DNA from: Pseudobutyrivibrio ruminis
Lineage (GTDB): Bacteria; Bacillota; Clostridia; Lachnospirales; Lachnospiraceae
Assembly: GCF_015057245.1 (NCBI RefSeq)
Contig: NZ_SVET01000004.1
Span: forward strand, 124,001 to 188,000
Direction of reading: 5' to 3'
Length of the DNA stretch: 64,000 nucleotides
Notes under the pieces: model-generated
What the model was told of the DNA's origin: nothing
The model's database searches: none
Seen by the model: the letters and a program-made list of their open reading frames with translations, nothing else
Program-made: the position numbers and the translations under genes
In this document: piece by piece, positions 43,020 to 49,794 of the stretch
How positions within the stretch are numbered: the first letter of the stretch is position 1
Layout of the letters: each line of letters opens with the position of its first letter

Positions 43020-43901
43020 TTAGAAACATATTATAAGGTGTATGGTTCCGAATGGGTAGGCGACTGGGAAGTCTACGCATTTGTTGGCTCCGTAGAGTAC
43101 ACCGTCGGCGGTGATTTCTGGTGGAGCAAGTGATATGTCTTTTGATAAGGCGTTGGAAATGTTTACTATGAAGAGTCCATTGTGGAGGTTGAGGAAGTCC
43201 TCAAGGGCTGCAACAACGTACTCATCAAAGTCTCCAAAGTCTTCTTTTGCGTAGCGGGAAGCAAATGCAATGGCTGTTTCCCTGTCGCAATCAATATGTG
43301 TAAGAAACTCTCTGTCACTGGATATTTTCTGCGAGACACCAAATGTGACAGGAAATTCATCAAGTACCATAGGAGTGAGAGGAGAAAAGTCCTCTCCAAC
43401 AAATCTAATTAAGCTGTTGAACATCAGCTCCAAATACATAACGTTTACTTCACTTACAGGCATTTCTGCAAGAACAAAGAAATTGGAAATGATTGCACGG
43501 ACAGCTTCTTCATTTTCAACATCTAGACTTAAATCATATATTTCAGTTTCATTTTTATAATCGAAAAGAATACGCTCTAACTCTTCGTAAGAAAATATTC
43601 CATCTTCAACAAGATTTTGGCCAAGTAAAATAAAATCAGGAGTCTGTCTTGTAAGTAAATCATTTACCTGATCATCTGTAAGATATCCTCTATTAACAGC
43701 TATTTCACCAAAGCGTCTGTCTTCACGAGTTTGCACATATAAGCATTCATCCACTTCTTTTGCGGTCATGAAACCCTCGTGAATGGCAATTGTGCCAAGC
43801 TTAATATGTGTTTGCGAAAGACGAGACATTGCATTGAAAAGCTGCTCTTGATTTACAATTCCTTTTTGAAGCAAATAATTCCCCAAGAATTGTGTATACA
43901 T
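43020..43901 (-). CDS. CheX-like protein with N-terminal MshEN/GspE-N-like region
   Basis: A 293-residue protein. Residues 1-105 contain three repeats of a helical motif (FLGNYLLQKGIVNQEQLFNAM, LGTIAIHEGFMTAKEVDECL, FGEIAVNRGYLTDDQVNDLL), similar to the MshEN/GspE N-terminal domain known to bind cyclic di-GMP in some proteins. Residues 135-290 resemble CheX/CheC phosphatases (MYLELMFNSLIRFVGEDFSP, VTFGVSQKI, EDFLNLHNGLFIVNISNALSKD). It probably removes phosphate from the CheY-like protein encoded four bases upstream. The link to cyclic di-GMP is inference. Confidence 0.7.
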   Translation of the reverse strand: MYTQFLGNYLLQKGIVNQEQLFNAMSRLSQTHIKLGTIAIHEGFMTAKEVDECLYVQTREDRRFGEIAVNRGYLTDDQVNDLLTRQTPDFILLGQNLVEDGIFSYEELERILFDYKNETEIYDLSLDVENEEAVRAIISNFFVLAEMPVSEVNVMYLELMFNSLIRFVGEDFSPLTPMVLDEFPVTFGVSQKISSDREFLTHIDCDRETAIAFASRYAKEDFGDFDEYVVAALEDFLNLHNGLFIVNISNALSKDISLAPPEITADGVLYGANKCVDFPVAYPFGTIHLIICF

Positions 43902-43904
43902 AGA

Positions 43905-44285
43905 TTATTTTCCTCCAAGTCGAAGCTCGATTATTTCTTGAATTTGATTGTTCTCGAAAGGCTTCTGAATAAAGTCCTTTGCGCCGAGCTGAATTGCTTT
44001 TTTGAGCTGGTCCTGAGTACCAACGGAAGATACGATAATGATAATCGCATCATTGTCGTATTCTCTGATTTCAGATAGAGCAGTATTGCCGTCTTTCTCT
44101 GGCATTACAATGTCCATAAAAACTAAATCAGGTTTTTCTGATTTGTACAAATTTACAGCCTCTGCTCCGTTTTTCCCCTCAATAAAAGTAGCACCTGTGC
44201 TGACTTCTTTAACTGCATCCATGAGTTGTTTTCTAGCAAGGACTGAATCATCGCATATTAAAATCTTTTTGCCTGTAATATCCAT
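43905..44285 (-). CDS. CheY-like single-domain response regulator
   Basis: A 126-residue receiver domain with ILICDDSVLARKQLMDAV, VFMDIVMPEKDG (acceptor Asp), IIIVSSVGTQDQL and FIQKPF. There is no output domain. The start at ATG 44285 after AGGAGGGATAAGACAT is preferred over the longer frame. It is paired with the CheX-like gene on the same strand, which makes a kinase-target and phosphatase pair. No other chemotaxis genes are nearby. Confidence 0.92.
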   Translation of the reverse strand: MDITGKKILICDDSVLARKQLMDAVKEVSTGATFIEGKNGAEAVNLYKSEKPDLVFMDIVMPEKDGNTALSEIREYDNDAIIIIVSSVGTQDQLKKAIQLGAKDFIQKPFENNQIQEIIELRLGGK

Positions 44286-44486
44286 ATGTCTTATCCCTCC
44301 TGCACAGTATAGAATAATAATACAATAAGAATAGCTTTTATTCAAATGAATTTATCTGATATTTTTGTTAATTTTCAAGGAATTGCGGGAAAACTTTTGA
44401 GGATAATAAATGGCCTTGTTTTTATAGAAAAGAGAATAAATAATCTATATAATAATAGGCGAGAATAATTTATTGGAGGATTAAAA

Positions 44487-44837
44487 ATGGATTTAGGTTT
44501 TATGAAAATATTTGATGTTGTAATCGGGGTATTGGGAGTATACCTGGTATTTGTTAGTATCAAAAGCCTTAAAGCAGGAATTGTTGATCCTATGATGATT
44601 ACAGCAGAGGAGCTTGCAAAGTGTGCTGATATCAAAGGATTATCAAAGTATTTGATGCCAAAGTCAGCTATTTTTGGAGCACTTTGTATTGTGTTTGGAA
44701 TTCAGGGATTGCTTAATGACACTGGTTATGTAAAGTTCCCTCATGCAGTAAATGTAGGATTTCTCATTGCTTTTGTTGTTGTATGGTGTGTTTTCTCATA
44801 CTTTATCCGTAAAGCAAAGAAGACATATATTCAGTAA
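44487..44837 (+). CDS. Small membrane protein of unknown function
   Basis: A 116-residue protein with three predicted membrane segments (about 6-24, 58-76 and 90-108). A central hydrophilic loop (ITAEELAKCADIKGLSKYLMPKS) lies after the first. GGAGGATTAAAA precedes the ATG. I recognise no family. It stands alone before a two-component system, from which it is separated by 83 bases. Confidence 0.8.
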   Translation: MDLGFMKIFDVVIGVLGVYLVFVSIKSLKAGIVDPMMITAEELAKCADIKGLSKYLMPKSAIFGALCIVFGIQGLLNDTGYVKFPHAVNVGFLIAFVVVWCVFSYFIRKAKKTYIQ

Positions 44838-44920
44838 AAAATTCTAATATCGTCACTTAGAATTCACATTTAGGGGGGATTATATAATAATCTAAGCTGG
44901 GTTAGCTATAGGAGGTCAGT

Positions 44921-45592
44921 ATGAAAAAGATTTTGGTGGTAGATGACGAAGAAAAGATTCGTTCACTTATCCGTAAGTACGGTGAGTTTGAAGGCTATGA
45001 AATATCAGAAGCATGCGATGGTATGGATGCCATAGAAAAGGTAAAGGCAAACAGTGACTACGATGTTATCATCATGGATGTTATGATGCCAGAGCTTGAT
45101 GGATTCTCAGCTTGCAGTGAAATCAAAAAGATAAAGGATATTCCAGTTATCATGCTTTCAGCAAGAGGCGAGGAATATGATAGAATCCACGGTTTTGAAG
45201 CAGGCGTTGATGATTATGTTGTAAAGCCATTCTCACCAAAGGAACTTATGATGCGTGTGAATGTTGTTACAAGCCGAAGCAAGTCTGATGAAGGTGCGGT
45301 AGATATCTTCCGTTATGAAGGCCTGGAAATCAACTTTACTGCCAGAACAGTTTCTATTGATGGCAAGCGTGTAGATATGTCACCAAAGGAATATGAGCTT
45401 CTTTTCTACCTGGTTCGAAATAAAAATATAGCACTTGAACGTGAACGTCTTATTACCGAGGTTTGGGGTTATGACTACTATGGTGATGACCGCACACTGG
45501 ACACACACATAAAGCTACTTAGAAACAGTCTAGGTGAGTATCGTCGCCTGCTTGTTACACTTAGAGGAGTAGGTTACAGATTCGAGGCTTAA
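44921..45592 (+). CDS. OmpR/PhoB-family response regulator
   Basis: A 223-residue regulator with receiver domain (LVVDDEEKIRSLIRKY, IIMDVMMPELDGF, MLSARGEEYDRI, VVKPFSPKEL). Its winged-helix DNA-binding domain is typical (MSPKEYELLFYLVRNKN, then EVWGYDYYGDDRTLDTHIKLLRNSLGEYR and LRGVGYRFE). It is paired with the sensor kinase that starts directly after its stop. AGGAGGTCAGT precedes the ATG. Confidence 0.95.
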   Translation: MKKILVVDDEEKIRSLIRKYGEFEGYEISEACDGMDAIEKVKANSDYDVIIMDVMMPELDGFSACSEIKKIKDIPVIMLSARGEEYDRIHGFEAGVDDYVVKPFSPKELMMRVNVVTSRSKSDEGAVDIFRYEGLEINFTARTVSIDGKRVDMSPKEYELLFYLVRNKNIALERERLITEVWGYDYYGDDRTLDTHIKLLRNSLGEYRRLLVTLRGVGYRFEA

Positions 45593-45606
45593 TTGTGGAG
45601 GACCCA

Positions 45607-47262
45607 TTGAAAAAAAGTCAAATTAGTATTAAATGGAAAACCTTTTGTATATTCTTGATTTTTGCCATAGTACTTTTAGGAGTACTATGGTTTTTTCAGA
45701 TTGTCTATCTGAATGATTTCTACAAAATGATAAAGCAAAAGGAAACGGAAAATGTTCTTGATAAGGTAGAGGTGCTTCTTCATGAATCTGATGATCCTGC
45801 GTCTGAAATAGACCAGCTTGCAGCAAGCTACAACCTGGGCGTATTTATTACAGATTCAGATGGCAACTCCCTTTATAATGCGGAATATATTTCAAATTCC
45901 CAAATGTCTTCATTGCCACATTTTATGTTCAGTCTCTTTTACGATGAGGCTGTTGCTAATGGTGGCGAGGCTGTCATTGAGTTTAAAGGTAGCGAAATGC
46001 AGCGAAGCATCAGGGAAAACCTTAATAAGGAGTTAGAACAACAGCCTGAAATAGACGGAGAATCAGAAGCTACTCCTGAATCGGAATTAGAACAACCTGA
46101 AAACATTTTAGAGAATGCTCCTGACAGTGCAGATGAAACTTCAGAAGAATCCTCTGGTCAGGGAGAGGGAAAAATCGAATACACAATCCCTCCGGAAAAC
46201 GAAATGACGAAGGAGCAGTTCAGACAAAACATTGGTAATGAAATGGCTGAGTCTGTTATTTATGTTCGCATAATTGAAGTGGATGGGCAGGAAGAAGTTG
46301 TCATGATTAACTCAGTGTTAACACCTGTCGACGCTACAGTTACTACACTGAAAGCTCAGCTTCGAATTATCACCGTCATCATAATTATCATTGCATTTAT
46401 TCTTGCAGCAGCCACAGCTAAAAGCACATCTCGCTCTATTATCAAATTGAATGATGGCGCCAAGAAGCTTGCAGCTGGTGACTACAGTGTTAAATTCGAT
46501 GCAGATGACTATATGGAGGTCGCAGAGTTATCAGCTACTCTAAACTACGCCGCAAAAGAACTTGGAAAGGCAGACAGCCTCCAAAAGGAGCTTATTGCCA
46601 ATGTATCCCACGACCTTAGAACTCCGCTTACTATGATAAAGGGATATGCTGAGGTTATGAGAGACATCCCTGGCGAGAACACACCAGAAAATGTTCAGGT
46701 TATCATCGAAGAGACGGAGCGCTTAACAGGTCTTGTAAACGACATGCTGGACATTTCAAAACTTAAGGCTGGCACAATTTCCATCCAGCCAGAGGAATAC
46801 AACTTTACAGAAAGTATTCGTCATGTCCTGGAGCGTTACAACAAGCTTCGTGAAGTAGAAGGCTACACTATCGATTTTGTATACGATGACGAAGTCAACG
46901 TATATGCAGATGAACAGAAAATGTACCAGGTTCTCTACAATCTGGTAAACAACGCCATAAACTACACCGGCGAGGACAAAAAGGTCACCGTTATCCAAAA
47001 GGTCATCGGCAACACACTACGCATCGAAGTAGTGGACACTGGCGATGGCGTAAAACAAGAGGACATCCCATACGTATGGGACCGCTACTACAAAGACAAG
47101 ACAACCCACAAGCGAGCCCTTCAAGGCACCGGACTTGGCCTCTCCATCGTAAAGAACGTACTGGAACTCCACGGTGCCAAATATGGCGTCTCATCTATCA
47201 CCGGCCAAGGCGCCACCTTCTGGTTCGAAATCAAAATCGACCCCTTCGCCGAAGAGGAGTAG
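45607..47262 (+). CDS. Sensor histidine kinase (two-component system)
   Basis: A roughly 550-residue kinase. It has two membrane segments (about 12-33 and 256-277) that flank an acidic extracytoplasmic region with a Glu/Gln/Pro/Ser-rich stretch (about 140-190). HAMP, HisKA (ANVSHDLRTPLTMIKGYAEVMRD) and HATPase (YNLVNNAINYTGEDKKVTV, GTGLGLSIVKNVLEL) follow. The start is most likely TTG 45607 after GGAGG; GTG 45595 is an alternative. The last 250 bases use many C-ending codons, unlike the first part. The stop lies one base before the giant fold-back element. Confidence 0.92.
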   Translation: MKKSQISIKWKTFCIFLIFAIVLLGVLWFFQIVYLNDFYKMIKQKETENVLDKVEVLLHESDDPASEIDQLAASYNLGVFITDSDGNSLYNAEYISNSQMSSLPHFMFSLFYDEAVANGGEAVIEFKGSEMQRSIRENLNKELEQQPEIDGESEATPESELEQPENILENAPDSADETSEESSGQGEGKIEYTIPPENEMTKEQFRQNIGNEMAESVIYVRIIEVDGQEEVVMINSVLTPVDATVTTLKAQLRIITVIIIIIAFILAAATAKSTSRSIIKLNDGAKKLAAGDYSVKFDADDYMEVAELSATLNYAAKELGKADSLQKELIANVSHDLRTPLTMIKGYAEVMRDIPGENTPENVQVIIEETERLTGLVNDMLDISKLKAGTISIQPEEYNFTESIRHVLERYNKLREVEGYTIDFVYDDEVNVYADEQKMYQVLYNLVNNAINYTGEDKKVTVIQKVIGNTLRIEVVDTGDGVKQEDIPYVWDRYYKDKTTHKRALQGTGLGLSIVKNVLELHGAKYGVSSITGQGATFWFEIKIDPFAEEE

Positions 47263-47263
47263 A

Positions 47264-47901
47264 GGCCACCATCCACAGGTGCATCGTAAATAAAGTACAG
47301 GCCACCGGGTTGGGGGACGGCTTACAACTCCCCGCCAGTACGTCACAGATTTTGGATTATCTAAATGTGTAGTCGCCCATATTTATTAGTAGGTGTTCTT
47401 ACAAAGTTTTACAATTTTATCAGTAAGGTATGGGTGGAGACGGACAAACACTACACTTAGTAATCATCAGTCTTAAACTAGCTTTGTATTTATTGCTATT
47501 TGCTTTGGAGCGAACTTAGAAAAATAAAAAGAGATATTTGATATGAATTGGCAGCTGCCGCTAGGACGGCGGCAGCAGTGGTCACTTGAAACAGGACGTT
47601 GAATGTGCCACGGTGCCAATTTATACAAATATCTCTTTTTTAATTTTTCTTAGTAAACGGAGTAGCAAAAGTAATAATACAAAGACTAGTTAAGACTAGA
47701 TGATTACGTATATTACAATTGTCCGTCCCACCCATACATTACCTTCGAATAGTAAAAGCTTCGTAAGTACACCTACATATGGGCGACTTTACACATTAAG
47801 GTAATCCAAAAATCTGCTCCAATGATACTGGCGGGGAGTTGTAAGCCGTCCCCCAGCCCGGTGGCCTGTACTAAGTCTGTGGGCACCTGTGGATGGTGGC
47901 C
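47264..47901. repeat. Giant 638-base fold-back element
   Basis: The whole space between two convergent genes is one inverted repeat. Terminal repeats are perfect for 19 bp (47264-47282 with 47883-47901). 47294-47340 pairs with 47826-47872 (46 Watson-Crick pairs and one T-G). 47371-47381 pairs with 47778-47788, and 47526-47539 pairs with 47627-47640 (14 bp). AATTGGCA at 47546-47553 pairs with 47614-47621. Between these blocks the arms remain recognisably complementary, with small changes. The tip branches into two hairpins, 47554-47561/47569-47576 and 47578-47585/47605-47611, and both loops contain AGGACG. It contains no credible coding frame. It could be a structured RNA or a fold-back mobile element. 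Confidence 0.85.
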
Positions 47902-47908
47902 CCTGGGC

Positions 47909-48553
47909 TTAGCGGAGCTCTGAGTAGCCGAAGGAGTTTACGATGGCGTCGATTGGGGTGCCGGATTTGCAGAGAGGGCACTCGTGGAGTGGGTACGACT
48001 GGTAGTTAGGGATGTCCTCGTCGTGGAATACGGCTGTTACTGGGATGTTGTCCACTTCTCGAACGGCTGAGAAGATGGCGCAGGCACCGCTGATGGTTGC
48101 CCCGTAGTATTGTACACATTCGGCCAGACTTTCGAGAGTGCGGCCGGTGGTTAGTGATCCGAATAATAATAAAACGTGTTTGTCGCGGATAGTCAGTTGT
48201 AGATTATCGCGGAAAATATGCAGGCCGGATGGAGCAAGCTCTGGGGCAGTGACATAGATTGTCTTGTGCTGATTGTAGTTTGCGACACCGGCTTTTGTTA
48301 GTTCTTCGGCAAGATATGTTCCAACTACTTCCATGCCATCGGCACATACGATTGTGTCTACTGGTGTGGATACGGAATAGTGCATTGCAAGAAGCTGGGC
48401 AACACCGTGAGCCTCATTACATCTGGTCTTTATGGTTCCGATTTCCATATAGTTTGTGATGTGGGAGTGGTTGGTTGCGAAGTGACCAGGAATTATTTTC
48501 AAAACAACATCTGAATTTAGTGGAGCAGGAATTTTAGTATAGTCTTTTAACAT
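47909..48553 (-). CDS. Phosphoribosyltransferase-like protein with altered PRPP loop
   Basis: A 214-residue protein of the orotate-PRTase-like fold (IGTIKTRCNEAHGVAQLLAMHY, TIVCADGMEVVGTYLAEEL, ELAPSGLHIFRDNL). The PRPP loop reads VLLLFGSLTTGRTLES, so the acidic pair of the usual VDDV/IxTTG motif is missing. Binding without catalysis is possible. The C-terminus carries HECPLCKSGTPIDA, a cysteine pair that may bind a metal. It is convergent with the sensor kinase, with the fold-back element in between. Its 3' part also uses mostly C-ending codons. Confidence 0.75.
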   Translation of the reverse strand: MLKDYTKIPAPLNSDVVLKIIPGHFATNHSHITNYMEIGTIKTRCNEAHGVAQLLAMHYSVSTPVDTIVCADGMEVVGTYLAEELTKAGVANYNQHKTIYVTAPELAPSGLHIFRDNLQLTIRDKHVLLLFGSLTTGRTLESLAECVQYYGATISGACAIFSAVREVDNIPVTAVFHDEDIPNYQSYPLHECPLCKSGTPIDAIVNSFGYSELR

Positions 48554-48743
48554 AATAAACCCCTTTCTTTTATGAACCTCATAGTTCGAATTACCCCTTT
48601 GATATTTACATCATAACATACTTTTGTCAGATATCTAGTGAATAAATTTTGTATTACATATAAAAATAGAAAAACACATTAAATTCACAGACAAGATTGA
48701 AAATCTTATTAACCAGTTTACCGTATAAACGAAAGAATAATAA

Positions 48744-48785
48744 AAGAGCTTACTTGACTAAGCGGTCAAATAAGCTCTTATTTTT
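48744..48785. terminator. Terminator overlapping the end of the patatin gene
   Basis: AAGAGCTTA at 48744-48752 pairs with TAAGCTCTT at 48771-48779, with TTGAC/GTCAA inside. The patatin stop codon lies in the loop. A/T runs on both sides allow use by either strand. Confidence 0.75.
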
Positions 48786-49618
48786 TCTAGATTTTCTGAG
48801 GCAATGCGTCGTCCGATATCGTAAACACGTTGTAATTCGTCAGGGTTCTTTTCTGTGGCACCAATGTTAAGTGGAGCATCTGGCCTGATTACGAAAGCCT
48901 TGCCATTGGCAACCTGTTTTTTTACATATGCCTTTTGCGCATTATACATGTTGTGCCTGTTTTCCATGGTGTCAATCATTCGTGGATATTTTCTCAAAAT
49001 CCATCTTATAATTTTCATGTATTTCTGAGGCTTTTTAATATAGTCAGCAGGCTGGGTCTCGATAACAAGGATTTTGTCACAGCCTTGCTTTTCCATAAAA
49101 CGAAGTGGAATGGAATCTGACATTCCACCATCTAAATACAAATCATCGTTAATAGGAACAGGCTTTGACACTGCAGGCATTGAAGCCGATGCACGTATCC
49201 AGCGAATGTCTATTCCATCTGGAGTGCCGTCATAGTTATCGCATTTATGATATACCGCATTTCCGGTAGATAATTCTGTGGCTACACAGTAGAAATCCAT
49301 AGGATTCTTGTAAAAGGTATCGTAATCCCATTTATCAAGCTCGTATGGGAGAGTGCCATAGCAGAATGGCACATTATAAATGTCCCCTGTTTTAATCAGG
49401 GAGCTGAAGCTAGCATAGCGCTTGTCGTTGCAATATTTTTTATTGTAGCGAATTCCGCGTCCTATCTGTTTTGATTTAATATTAAGTCCAAATGTGGCAC
49501 CAGCTGAAACACCAACAGCGCTGTCGAAATCAATATTGTTTTCCATGAGAACATCGATTACGCCGCAGGTAAACATGCCTCTCATGGCTCCACCTTCCAT
49601 TACTAATCCTTTTTTCAT
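48758..49618 (-). CDS. Patatin-like phospholipase
   Basis: A 286-residue protein of the patatin/RssA-like group. It has an oxyanion loop EGGAMRGMFTCGV (8-20), nucleophile elbow GVSAG with Ser at about residue 39, and DG motif LYLDGGMSDSIPL. All elements of the Ser-Asp dyad are present. It hydrolyses acyl chains, and the substrate is not known. No signal peptide is visible. The 200 bases upstream of the next minus-strand gene (48554-48757) show only this terminator and AT-rich sequence. Confidence 0.92.
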   Translation of the reverse strand: MKKGLVMEGGAMRGMFTCGVIDVLMENNIDFDSAVGVSAGATFGLNIKSKQIGRGIRYNKKYCNDKRYASFSSLIKTGDIYNVPFCYGTLPYELDKWDYDTFYKNPMDFYCVATELSTGNAVYHKCDNYDGTPDGIDIRWIRASASMPAVSKPVPINDDLYLDGGMSDSIPLRFMEKQGCDKILVIETQPADYIKKPQKYMKIIRWILRKYPRMIDTMENRHNMYNAQKAYVKKQVANGKAFVIRPDAPLNIGATEKNPDELQRVYDIGRRIASENLEKIRAYLTA

Positions 49619-49794
49619 AATAATTCCCTCAATTCTCTATAAATAAAAATCTATCATTGTGCACAATTAATTGCAAGTTTTATTGATAAAAAAGCCCAAA
49701 AATGAAGATGAATTTTGTATAAATAAATGATGCAAGCCATGAATCTGTAATGTATACTCTTGAAAGAATGTTTTGGAGAAAGGATATTGGAGGA

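Noticed and set aside
47076..47372. Open frame of 98 codons on the plus strand running from the kinase into the fold-back element
   Set aside because: It overlaps the real kinase frame and continues into the inverted repeat; composition and lack of a start signal mark it as a shadow.
47264..47901. Insertion sequence
   Set aside because: There is no transposase frame, and I see no direct target duplication outside the 19-bp ends. A non-autonomous fold-back element remains possible.
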